64,000 bases of DNA from Candolleomyces eurysporus (Eukaryota > Basidiomycota > Agaricomycetes > Agaricales > Psathyrellaceae). Both the position numbers and the translations under genes were made by a program. The stretch spans positions 1 through 64,000 of the forward strand of contig JANBPK010001213.1 in NCBI GenBank assembly GCA_027579435.1, given 5' to 3'. Below the pieces are notes generated by a model that worked only from the letters and a program-made list of their open reading frames with translations, was not told where the DNA came from and ran no database searches. The stretch's first letter is position 1. Each line of letters begins with the position of its first letter. Shown here in pieces: positions 53,679 through 64,000 of this stretch.

Positions 53679-55289
53679 TCATCGTTTGGAAGACATGTCC
53701 CGCAGGTCAAAGAATGAGGTATTGTGTCCATTCGTGGATGGCCTTCGTCCTTGAAATGACATAGACGTGTGTGCAAACAGTGCGTAGCCTGTCGTATACC
53801 GCTCGTCAAAGCTGTGTCCGTGTTCTTGAGTGTACGACTCTTGTCGTAGGTGGAGAATCATTCGACTCGCGAGCATCGAATGAATGACACGCTGGGGTCT
53901 GGGAAGACGCCATCAGTCAATTTCGAACCAGGGTAGCATGGTCAACTCACATCGCGAACAACGTCCTATTAGCAGGCTGTCGTTGAAACTTTGTCAGCGA
54001 CCGTGGAGCTCTCACAGGAATTAGAAGCACGCACGGGAAGAGATGCGAGCATCGCAATGTTGACCACAGACGACGCTATGTACGGTGTAAGTGACCGTCA
54101 CTGCGCAGAAACACGAAACTCACCAGTGAGGAACAGGAAGAAAACCAACCCATCTCGATAGAAAATCTTCACAAGAGGGCTCCGTGTATGCCGATGCTTC
54201 ATAAAACCAATATAGAGCATCACGAGCGTGATCACTAGTACCCTAGATGAGCGAAACCCGCGCAAAAAAGGAGATTTGATTCGCTCACAGGTTTCGTTCG
54301 CCATCAGTAAAGCGAAGGAAATAGCTGCATATAGGGGGTTTGCGGCCACTGGTACACAAGCCACGTATTGAGGGACGGGTGAGGGTGCCCCTGGGGAACG
54401 TTCTATAGTGAGATCTCCGATCCATTCACAGCGTATTGTCGTCACTCACATCGGAATGAGGCTAGGAAAGGTCCAATGAGGGCAAAAATGGTGAGTTGTA
54501 CGGCGAAGAACTGTACTATGAGCCACCAGCGGAAGAAAGTGCTCTGTCTTGATAAGGCGTAGAGGCGAATGAAAATGACAGCTAAACCAAGCAGAGGTAA
54601 GTTCGATTATGATAAGTGAGCTGCTGAGTAACCTGCGTGCCTTCTGACATTCCGAGCGATATGATAAGGCCCACTAGTGTGCGTCGAGCGTAAGAAAGCG
54701 ACGCTAATGATATCTGGCCCACAAACCTGAGCTACCAAAGTATGAGATCCGACACGTCTACGAAGGGAGTAGTTTCGAAGTTAGACGCAGTGGGCCAAGT
54801 CAGAGTGAAGCTTCTAGGGCAAACCTCAACGTCGGGAACCTCAATGTCTGTTGACGTTGTGTTAATGGAGCGTCTTACATCTTAAACATGAAAAGACTCA
54901 CACATGTAGCTGAATATGATGTCGATTGGGAAGTACCGACTGAAGAGGTAGAGGAACTTGACCAGGTTCCATTGAGCTGGCCAGATTACCTCCACTTCAA
55001 AAGGTAGGGTATGTAGCCAATCTGCGATCTACCGAACATCGTTAACTGAACAAGACACACTCTCCTCCAAGAGGTGCTCATAACTTACCCATGTAGTGAC
55101 TACAATGTCTAGTGGAAGTCATGGCTGATTCAAAAAAGGTTTCCTTAGCACAGGTGTCAGCGCATGCTCACTGTGAGCGTGCTGCGTAGCGACAAAATGA
55201 GTGAGCAGGTAAGGAGCAGCTGGGCAACAACGACGTACTCTAGCTATGATCTTGTTTCTGGTTGAGCTGATGAAAACCTCAACATCCAT
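53679..55289 (-). CDS. DUF6533-type multi-pass membrane protein, second copy
   Basis: Start ATG at 55289 (MDVEVFISSTRNKIIA). Small exons follow: DIVVTTW, DWLHTLPFEVEVIWPAQWN, LVKFLYLFSRYFPIDIIFSY (the DUF6533 signature), then further helices, SFALLMANET, VLVITLVMLYIGFMKHRHTR, KIFYRDGLVFFLFLT, VVNIAMLASLP, and PQRVIHSMLASRMILHLRQE. The order and motifs match the gene at 6249-7978, although the two proteins are clearly diverged. The tail after LRQE is polar and ends at 53679. It lies in the island inside the F-box array. Membrane location is inferred from the helices; function is unknown. Confidence 0.75.
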
Positions 55290-56432
55290 GGTCTCTGAAC
55301 CCTGTCTGAGATCGTACGGGGATGTGTCCCCNTCTGGAATGGCAGAGCACAGGTAAAGAGTCAGTAAGAACCAAGCATTCCGTCAGATATGATAGCTCCT
55401 CGCCCGTTAAGTACGCCTTAGTACTTTGTCCCACCAATAGCAGTTTTCGAATCCTCACAACGTGGATTATACTGGTAAGCATTTGGTCCGTATTGATCAT
55501 CATAAGCACACTGACGTGATGGCGACGTGGAATCGTGCAGAACGGGGCCCATGGGTGACGGAGGGAAGGCTCTTCGAAGTCTTCTCGTTGGTGAATCCAA
55601 GGGTTATCATGTGATGGTTTTCCGCTATTTAATGAAGAGATGCAAACCAGCCTACATCTTGGGACACCTTTGATGAAAATTTGATGAAACAAACGCAATC
55701 TCTCATCCGGCGTCATTCTACTCGGGTATCTCCTAGGTAGATCTCCTTCCCCTGATGACCATCAGTAACTCCATCTGTGGTCATGTTTCCGCGGTGACCT
55801 CGAGACGAGCACACGATCAATTCAATAGAAGCAATTTAAATGTAGGACACAACAACCGAGCCCGTCGAAGTCAAAATTCCAGAAGCGGTGAGGAACGTTA
55901 TCTCAAAACTTATTCATCTGATTCTCAAGAATATCATCATCATCCTTCCGCTCTCACCAAGTCAGGAGACCAGCTGGCCAGTTGAGCGTAATGGGGGGGG
56001 GACTAGGAACCTTACACAAGCTGTACAACGACGTATGTACCTAAAATGCCACAGCTTCCTAATCATTTGTCTACATCGTCCACAGCTCAGGCTTTTCCTG
56101 TGGAACATTGCTACATTTGAGAGGTGATAGTTGAGCCTACAGGTATTCACCGATACACGGGATGGCTTCTCTCCCCTCATGGAAAAGAGCACCTCGTATT
56201 CGTGCCACCTGATGCAAATTTGTCCAACCCTCGAGACATTCTTACCATACCACGATCCGCCTCCTCCCACATCCACCTCCAGCATGCTGTGTTTGGGGTC
56301 TAATGGAAAAGTGCAACTCACCGTAGCCCGTTAGTTTCCGTGTATGTCTTTGTTCCCGGGACGAAGAGTATCACCCCGCTCCTGTAAAATTCTGATCACA
56401 CTAGAGATAACTCTATCTTATTGCCCTCTTCT
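55290..56432. other. right part of the island, unresolved coding remains
   Basis: A minus-strand frame of 145 codons (55279-55716, with an N at 55332) starts at an ATG but matches nothing I know. On the + strand near 56150-56290 the text GWLLSPHGKEHLVFVPPDAN, LSNPRDILTIPRS and LQHAVFG recalls the tail block common in agaric NACHT/WD40 proteins, which have W-I-P-P-like text in this position. The frame breaks right after AVFG, and no NACHT or WD40 unit is visible, so at most it is a fragment. Confidence 0.3.
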
Positions 56433-56871
56433 TTGCGAGTCTTTCTAGAAGACCCTTTCTCCATGGTGGATGAAAGAAGAGTTTATTATCACTCTCCACG
56501 GAATGACTTGCCTGTTACATCTATATCTATTGAACCCGACAGCGATGCCGGAATTGGGGCTGTACACGTTGACTATGCCCTGGTTAGCAAGACGACGGGC
56601 CCACAGATCTAGAAAGCAGAGACGATCGGACATACATCTCAAGAGCTGGTAATAAACTGACATCTTCTAGCTGTACTTGTGCAAATCGAAAGCTGTAGGA
56701 AGCGCCGAGGGGAAAGCTATGGCGTACAAATTCTGTGAAGATAACAGAAGAACCACACGAGAGGGTAAGGATTCACAACGGCGGATTCGGCTCCTTGGTC
56801 TGCTTGTTCTCGTACTTCCTCAGTAACACCAGCGTTCAGCGTAGATTGCTCTAAAGCTCGGATTCCTCGTC
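56433..56871. repeat. 439-bp direct repeat, right copy, flanking the island
   Basis: Matches 51865-52303 at both ends with one constant offset. It contains a headless piece of F-box exon 1 (minus strand, ending at an intact CCATGG), a promoter and the spacer with a fossil exon. After 56871 the text continues as a normal array spacer (GCTCCACTCCAGTAAAACC), which the left copy lacks. Confidence 0.85.
56686..56730 (+). pseudogene. fossil terminal exon of an A/B-type F-box gene
   Basis: Same text as at 52118-52160, carried in the right copy of the 439-bp repeat. Confidence 0.55.
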
Positions 56872-57016
56872 GCTCCACTCCAGTAAAACCATTTTTCAGG
56901 ACCAATCCCAGGGACTTGCCAACTCACATATATCAGCATCCGTCGACACATGTGCCCGTAAAATCCAGCGTAAAGATCTACAAAATTTGAATCTAAGACT
57001 GGTCACCGCGGTACTC

Positions 57017-59799
57017 CTAAGCCCCATCTCCGAGTTCAACATACTGTTCCCACTCGGACAAGTAGACTCTCCGTAGTTTCGCTGCATTAACATAGTCTCT
57101 CAACCCATCAATCCCATCCGGATGATTGACTCCGTGGCTATTGTTAAGTGTATCAATTAGCACAGTTCCGGTGATTAGAAGTGGGGGAGACAAATGCACA
57201 CTCACTCGTACAGAAGGTGGTTTTCTAGACCCTGGCGACGGAAGCTGTAATGCATGCACATCAAACAAACAGGGCGTGTCGACGAAGTCTCTCCCGACGC
57301 TTTTTCCTTGGCTTCCATAGCGAGAACAAGGTCTTGGCCTTCGAGTTTCGCAAAGCATTCTGGGCGAGGCTCTGGGAGTTTGTGTTTCTGACACTTCTGG
57401 AGCTGTTGGATAGCCACGTCGTAAGCCATGGGCAGTGTTCCGTTAGGAGGAAAGGCGGTCCTTACCGCTCTGAGCCAACTCGCGGCAGGCCTCTTCGGGG
57501 GAACGAATGCTGGTGGTAATTGGACCGGAGCTGGATTTGGTGCCCGACCGCTCCTGGTCAACATCCTGGTAGGCACGAAAGCGGGTCTCTTGGCCGCGGG
57601 TGACCAAAAACATTGACAAAGACATTCTACATAGGGCTGGTTTGCTTCCATCTCGGCCACCGTGGTCTTGGTACGACTCAAGTCAAGTGCATCTAGCATC
57701 AGCAAAGCATGTTGGTGCGCTTCATCGTCAAACTTGACAGTTCCCAAACCCTTGAATATCGAAAAATAACCTATTGAATGGATAAGGAGCGAAACATCGT
57801 TTGTGATGCTAGGCACGTTGGGAATGTGGATTTCCTGAGGTGTTATCGGTGTTGGCATGTCGTAGGCAAAATCTTTGATTTTGGGGCCCGATGCTCCCAT
57901 AAACAGACATTGGTGCACAAGAACCGAAGGGTACGCGAGTCTTTCTTTGCAGTTGCCGCAGCGGAAGACCGTCGAAGCGAGCGGGAGGACTGTGTCAGCC
58001 GTAATGTCGTTCGCAGGAATGTCCTTATATGTGGGGGAGTTTCGAACTAAGGTGAGGACTTGCTCGATCCTACAGTTTCTCCATTCCTCTGCGAACGCTG
58101 GCAGTTGCGCGATGGCGGTTTCGAAGAGATCGGCTGAGAGGTCTTGGTCGAGGGGTAGAGTGCATAACGGTGTGCGGAAGGCTTCTGTTAGACAGACTTC
58201 GGGGAGCGTTGGAATGATGGTGTTGGGCGGTTGGGAGAAGAAGAAGGACGCGTATGCTGGCTTGACCCAAGTGTCGATGCGTTGGTTGAGTCGCTTTGGA
58301 ATACAGTTTTTGAGGCGGGACTCCCTGAATCTCTCCATTAAGCCGACCGCTTGATCCTTAATCGATTCCCATTCTGCCGAACGTTTACCTAAATAAGTTA
58401 TTTCGTATGACAATGGGAAGAGGGGACGCACCCTCATCGGTCATTTCTCCTGGAGATGAATAGGACCAGTGATTCATCTCATAAGGGAGCCGTCCTCCAA
58501 GAAAATTGAGCTCCTCGGCCCACCCTGACAACGTTGAATGTGAACCGACAATGACTCTGTCGAGAAAACCACCGATATCGTACCCGAGTCTATTAATCTA
58601 TCCCGAATCCTGACAACAAAGTCAGCATATCGGTCCCCTCAGCAGCGTTGGGAACATCCTTACTGATCCATGCGCTGCACTCTCAGCTCTGCATCACGTA
58701 TTTGTGCTCTTTGCTCTGTCTTTTTAAAATAGTCTTCGCAAGCATTGGCATGCTACACAGAGAATGACAGTCGTGATCAAGTGAGAAGATGGCGGATGAT
58801 AAATCTATCGTTTGTGAGCACACCTCTTCTTTTGCGACCCAGAGCTTCCTCTGGTTCTCCATCCAAGCATTCTTCGCTTTTTTNCCCTTTGATTTTCTTG
58901 TATTCTTCATGTAATGCCAGAGCCGTGTTGACGTGAAATCTAGTTCGTTTGTCTTCCAGCCGCTGAGGTTCTAGAAAGGCGCGATCGTTCACGGGAAACT
59001 CGAGTACACATAGAGACATGTCAAACCCACCACTGTGTTTCCAACTATATTTAAATGAATTTTTCACTTCATTCTTCGTCAAATGATATGTTGCTGCTGG
59101 TACAAATTCTACCAGCGAGAGTGAAACTTTCTCAGGGAGTTCATTCCAGCGATTGAAACTGCAATGAAGGTTGTAAGAATTAAGTCATCCGACAAGCGAC
59201 ACGATGCTGGAGTACGCACTGTTTGAGACTACACGCTCTGCATAACCGGGTTCGTGCTTCGAGATAGGGGAGCAACGCTTCGTCATCCTTCAGGAGTTCC
59301 GACAACGGTCGAAGACAGTCCTTGACAAGACAAGTGGGATTAGCGAAATTGCAGCCCGGCATTTTGCTTTCAATTCAACTCACATGGCAATTATTACAGA
59401 ATATAAGATAGGCATACTGGGGCCCTGATAGGTCGTCAGGGCAGGGTGGGAGGTCCTCCACAGTGGATAGGACGGCGGTCCAGATGGACTTTGAAGCCCG
59501 GTTCATTAGAAACTTTCTGAATGACTTCGCCGTGCGCGCAAGCTGGAGCAAGTCAAGCGGGGATAAGAGCCCGAATATCTGTGTGACATGTCAGGACACT
59601 CGAGAAACTCTGGGATGGGGATACTGCAAGACCGAGTCAGTACCTCGCAAAGGATGTCCAGAGGTAGATCAACGAGCACGTTCGAGTCATGTCTAAAAGT
59701 GCTCTGAGAAGCGCCCGGGGTATCTTTATCTTTCGAATCATTCGGGTCGTTCTTTGGTGGGTCGAGTTTGCGAGTCTTTCGGGAAGACCCTTTCGTCAT
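57017..59799 (-). CDS. F-box protein I (long form), near twin of H
   Basis: Opens MTKGSSRKTRKLDPPKND, F-box VLVDLPLDILCE / IFGLLSPLDLLQLARTAKSF, LPPCPDDLSGPQYAYLIF, LCRACSLKQC, PEKVSLSLVEFVPAATYHL, then NQRIDTWVKPAYASFFFSQ, LCTLPLDQDL, C2HC motif FRCGNCKERLAYPSVLVHQC, PYVECLCQCF, a Pro/Arg-rich linker, CQKHKLPEPRPECFAKLEGQ and the split finger (CLMCMHYSFRRQGLENHL, then HGVNHPDG). The N at 58884, next to a T run, breaks IKGKKAKNAWMENQRK; deleting it restores it. In the finger the second CxxC reads CLMC. Stop at 57017 after VELGDGA. It ends the array. Confidence 0.8.
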
Positions 59800-60540
59800 G
59801 GTCGTTGTAAGAAGAGCCTGACATCACTCTCCGCAGACGACTTGTTGAATAATGACCCCGAGACTGTTACGACCTGAGTCGCTTGAATCCGACAGCAATG
59901 CCGGCACCGGAACACACGTGGTGGCTACAATAGATCTGTGGTTAGCAAGGTGACGACCGACGATTCTACAGAGACAAACGACATAAGAGTCAGGACCACT
60001 TGTGCGGTAGCTTTCGTTCGTGCCTGCCAACACGTGTGGCGCAAGCGAACTCGTCAAAATTGATGCCCAAGAACAGGGAAGGGTTTAGGGCCGTCGGAAA
60101 AGGGTATATATCACGCTAGTGTGCCAGCTGAGCGAGTTGCTTCCTGGACTTTCCCTCCCATGCCGTCAAAGCAATCCCTCCTTCCTTTCTGACATGGCGA
60201 ACGTGCGCACCGCAACCGCGATAATACCTCGGAGGTGATGACAAAGGAGAGAAACGGGAGAATCAGACGTGCTGCCCGGCATGAAACTATTTTGGTGAGT
60301 CTCTGTCCCATCTCTCGTAAGATTTATAGGATAGAACCACTCAAAAGACGCAGTGACTCGACGCCCGCTGTCCAGATGGTGAAACTAGGAGGCAACGACC
60401 CGGATACACCCAGGATGTCGTCCTGGATAAGCAGGAGCCCACGGGGTGCCGTACTCGATGGCTGGGGGCCCTAATGCACCCTATCTCTGGCTGGTGCCTC
60501 GCCCTGGCAGTGGGCATGTCTTACTCGATTCGTCGAGGAA
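59800..60540. other. divergent promoter between F-box gene I and the kinase
   Basis: Contains TATATA at about 60103 on the + strand. A short + frame at 60235-60474 ends before the kinase ATG and could be an upstream open frame or a chance one. No gene called. Confidence 0.45.
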
Positions 60541-63500
60541 ATGCTCCGAAATTTAGATCCGGCAAGCATGACCAAACACGTCACACATTCCTCATCATAT
60601 TCCCAAAAACATTTTGATTTTGACGTCCGTCCTGTCTATCATGCACCTATAGCACAACAACACATGCTCTTGTCCTCGCCCTCATCGTCCTCGATGCGCT
60701 CCTCGTCGTTCTCCATCTTCCCCGACCTGCCCTCCAGGGTGCAGAGCGCCCCGCCGCCCGTCGCCCCGTCGCCTCCGCCGTCGTCCAAGACCCATGCCTT
60801 CTTTACCTCATCCTTCGCCGCGGCATCCCCTCCACCACCCCCACCACCGTCCACCAAGAAGCGCGATAGCGGCGACAGCATTGCGAGCACGTCCAGCACG
60901 ACGAGCGCCACCGGTAGCTCGAGTCAACAGCCCGCGGTTTCTCCTTCTACCCGGAGCATATTCTCGCCCACAAGTCCAGGGTTCCACATTTCTCGGATCT
61001 TTCCCTCGCGGTACACCTCGAGTTCGCGCGACTCGTCCGAGGCGACGGACGTGCAGTCCTCGTTCTCGGTGAATAGACTTCGCCGCAAACCAGAGTTTCT
61101 CCAACTCTCCAGCGAGCCTGATGTCTTCGCTGACTCGATAGAGTCCACGTCCGGCTACAACTACAACAGTTTTTCCAACTACGGGTCCACCTACCACTCT
61201 AGAGACGGTCTATTGGGGCTTACCGATGGGCTCGTATCGCTACCCACTGCACCCGCATATGTGTATGAACGAGATCGTGCGGCTGCCGAGGGTGACGCAC
61301 CGCTGTCATCGGCATCCTCTTCAACATCCTCTTCTTCATCTCATATATCGATAAGATTACCCACTCCACCGCCGCCACCACTTCTTACACCTTCACGGCA
61401 CAACTCTGACGATAACAGCGAGTTCACGCCTCGCCCATCCAGTTACGAACCTGCCCTATCATCCTTCCTTCGGCCTGTCCCGGAACCCATATCTAAAGTT
61501 CCGAGCACCGTGTCGACCGTCTCCACCGCAGCAACTGAGGATAGTCATGACCATGATGAAGCTCAAGAAGCCGGCGACCTACACGAAGGTGACATCATAT
61601 CGTCGTCTTCTTCGGCTGCGTACCCCACATCGCCCTCATCCACTACGTTCTCATCTTCCTCATCGGGGCCAACGTTGCAACTTGTCCAATCCCTCGGTCA
61701 GGGTGCATTCTCGGCTGTATGGCTCGCGGAGGATATGTCGCCGGTACCATTGGCGTTGACTTCGAAAAAGAGCGTGAGAGATCTCAAGCGTCAGGCGAGC
61801 CTGCAGTCCAAGGGAGGGCTCTCTAGAAATGGCAGCTTGAAGAGCAATGCTTCGCGGAGCGGAAGCGTGAAGGGGAGCGGGTGGAGCAATGTCTCGAGAA
61901 ACTCGAGTTTCAGGAAGCTCAAGGCGAGGTTGAAAGGGATGAAGCCTGTGGGTGTTGGGAAGGAGGTGCTGAACGAGCATGACAGCGTGGGTTTGGACGT
62001 GGTGGGCGGCAAGACTTATGTGGATGAACTTGGGCTCGTGCGCCCACTGACGCCGTCGTCGTTGACGTCTGAATGGCTCAAGGTGCACAATAGGCAGGGG
62101 AGTTCTGGGAGTCTGGACGTCAATTGGGTGCCTCCTTCGCTTTCGCGGAATAACTCGACAAAGCTGAAATCGCGGACGGCGTCTACCGGCTCGGTATCGT
62201 CTTCATCATCTTCTTCGCGGCTGGTCGCTGTGAAACTCACGCCAAGGCGGCCGGTTCCCTATTCACCTCAAGCGCAGGAGAGGACCCGGGTTGGCTTCGT
62301 GAGGGAAGTGGAGATCCTGCGGCACATTTCACATCCCAATATCACACCCCTCTTCTCGTTCTTCTCGACTCCTACATATCACGTTTTGGTGCTTCCGTAC
62401 CTACGTGGAGGTGATCTCTTATCGCTCGTGAACGACGATAAGGCCTGGAATGGTTTATCGGAAGGGGTGCTGAGACGGATATGGTGCGAGATTTGTAGGG
62501 GTGTGGGGTGGATGCACAGTGTGGGTTTAGTGCATCGGGATGTCAAGTTGGAGAATGTGTTGATCACCTGGGACGGTTTGAAGGGGTTACAGCAGCAACA
62601 AGAATCGATAGAAGCGCAGCGGGACGACGAGAAGTCTTCTATCGCGGAAGTACCGCTGTGTTGTTCGCCGGAATCCGTTGGGTCGATACATGACCACCAT
62701 CAGCAACGCAAGTCTTATCACCAACATCAACGGCGTGCGCAGGGAAATATCACCGTGGACGACCTTCCAACTCCGCTTATCAAGCTCACCGATTTTGGGT
62801 TGTCGAGGTTTATCGATATTGGGAATGGGGAGAGGGGCCAAGGGGAGCTGTTGACCACGCGTTGTGGGAGTGAGGCGTATGCTGCACCCGAGCTTGTCAT
62901 GGGGACGAGCTCATATTCGTATTCGGTGCCCGCCAACTCGTCGACTCAAGGGCAGTCAACGGCTACGCCGAGCCCACCACCTAGAAAAGGTGTCTATGAT
63001 GCGCGAGAGACGGATGCGTGGGCGTGTGGTGTGGTGTTGTATGCGCTGGTTGCGAGGCAGCTGCCGTTTGGCGAGGGTGTGGGTGTGGATGGTGTTGTGG
63101 GCGCTGGCCGGGCGAGTCGGATAGGTGGCGAACGTGCGTTTGCGGGGATTGGAGGTGGGAAGAAGGTGGTTGCGGAGAGGAGGCAGTGGTTGATGCGGAT
63201 TGCGAAGGGAGACTGGGAGTGGCCTGCTGTCACGTCGGATGCGGAGGTTGAGGAGGGAGAGGAGCTTGTGGGCCCTAGTCTGGTGCGGTGTGAAGGTGCC
63301 AAGGGGATTGTTTCTCGACTTTTGGTGAGAGATCATAGGAAGCGGGCGAGGATTCAGGATTTGTGGGAGGATGAGTGGATGAGGGGTGATGCAGTTGGAA
63401 GAGCGGTGCACGAGGGGCGGCTTGAGTCGAAGAAAGAAGTTACATTTGAAGGCGAGCTGCGTCCTGGTACTGGCGGGAGCATCTTTGGGTATGGCGCAGG

Positions 63501-63694
63501 AGGGGNAAGAAGATGAGGGTCTGGCGGGGCTTGGCGAAGGTGACTGGGAGCCGTTGACGGGAGAGGAAGATATTGGTGACGATGAAGATGACGATATGGA
63601 CGAAATAGACGAAGAAGAGGAAGACGGTGAAGACGAGGGCTGGCTATTGGACGAAGAAGGCATCGCAAGTATCGCAAGACAAGAAGTGGTTTAG
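60541..63694 (+). CDS. Ser/Thr protein kinase with long disordered N-terminus and split N-lobe
   Basis: Single exon; 1,050 codons plus stop once the N at 63506 is removed, which joins GYGAGG to EEDEGLAGLGEGDW. Residues 1-380 are Ser/Pro-rich and disordered. Kinase motifs: glycine loop G386-Q-G-A-F-S-A-V-W, ATP-binding Lys in VAVK (K565), likely helix-C Glu591 (REVEILRH), HRDVKLEN with D667, DFG at 751-753, CGSEAYAAPE ending at E784, and DAWACGVVLYAL. All catalytic residues are present, so it should be active. Between the glycine loop and VAVK there are about 160 extra Ser/Gly-rich residues. Another insert rich in Gln and His lies between HRD and DFG. The C-terminus is very acidic. CGSEAYAAPE recalls the CAMK-like fungal Prr/Ran1 kinases, but I do not assign a subfamily. 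Confidence 0.88.
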
Positions 63695-64000
63695 AACGCC
63701 CTCTCCCCTCAACACACCGTGCCGAGCCGTGGACCCCGCTCCTTGTTGCAGCTCTCTGTTTCATTGGCGGTTTTCCTCTCACTCTCCCGTCTCCACCCCC
63801 CTCCCTATTCTTATTATGTATCATCAATTCGTTCTCGTTATGCTGCTCGTTCTCTATCTATTTATCGCATGCATGTTGTTGTATAAATACTCATCTCCAT
63901 ATATCCGGCCCGTTGCAAAAGCAATAAGTTTATTTCGACTTTTTTTTTGCTCCCTGCCCCTCTTGAATCCCTGTCATCCAATCGATACGTACTTTACGAC
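63695..64000. other. 3' region of the kinase gene
   Basis: T/C-rich trailing sequence with AATAAG at about 63923 that could serve polyadenylation, and a TATAAATA at about 63884 that could belong to a gene beyond the window. Nothing coding. Confidence 0.4.

Noticed and set aside
51865..56871. LTR retrotransposon (439-bp direct repeats around 4.1 kb)
   Set aside because: The repeats do not start TG or end CA, they contain a host F-box exon and promoter, and the interior has no reverse transcriptase, integrase, primer-binding site or polypurine tract.
1..64000. tRNA, rRNA or CRISPR features
   Set aside because: The few GGTTCGA-like strings (for example near 27802, 31394 and 33974) lie inside coding exons and have no cloverleaf; no short regular spacer arrays exist.

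Overview
The window is nuclear DNA from a filamentous basidiomycete, most likely a mushroom-forming Agaricomycete. Genes are split by many short GT-AG introns of about 45-75 nt. Two genes encode DUF6533-type membrane proteins, a family I know only from Basidiomycota, and half of the window is a local expansion of F-box genes. There is no bacterial operon structure and no tRNA, rRNA or CRISPR signal that I can support.

Layout. 1-93 is the acidic tail of an incomplete gene. 1992-4186 is a seven-exon GMC flavo-oxidoreductase. 4438-5098 (-) is a Ser/Pro-rich unknown. 6249-7978 is a DUF6533 multi-pass membrane protein. 9770-10610 and 11396-12568 are two diverged tandem paralogues of an unrecognised C-terminal domain. 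13115-14259 is a multi-pass membrane protein ending in a dilysine motif. 14554-15428 and 16174-17051 (both -) are tandem secreted proteins with a Cys-rich PAN/apple-like end; the second has an in-frame stop. 17822-18613 is an MCP1-like mitochondrial membrane protein, convergent with a type IIC (Na+/K+-ATPase-like) P-type ATPase at 18645-23963 (-). COX17, the mitochondrial copper chaperone, lies at 25122-25469 (-) in three small exons and is divergent from an ADP1-like ABCG transporter at 25724-29298.

29672-59799 is a tandem array of eight full-length F-box genes plus one truncated pseudogene: two on + (A, B) and the rest on - (C, D-pseudo, E, F, G, H, I). The minus-strand proteins carry, in order, an F-box, a charged helical middle, a C2HC zinc-binding motif and a C-terminal C2H2 zinc finger split by an intron. 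A and B stop just before the last finger. The minus-strand units repeat every ~3.3 kb. The array shows a 4,563-bp tandem duplication that cut gene D, fossil terminal exons of an A/B-type gene in the spacers, and a 4.13-kb island of unrelated genes (including a second DUF6533 gene) flanked by 439-bp direct repeats. 60541-63694 is a Ser/Thr kinase with a large insert in its N-lobe.

Fifteen isolated Ns occur, most of them beside a homopolymer. In the coding or exonic cases I could test, deleting the N restores the reading frame or the family motif, so they read as spurious inserted bases and not as mutations. All exon joins were made by eye; where exon lengths sum to a multiple of three I say so. 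Family names rest on remembered motifs, not on a database search.
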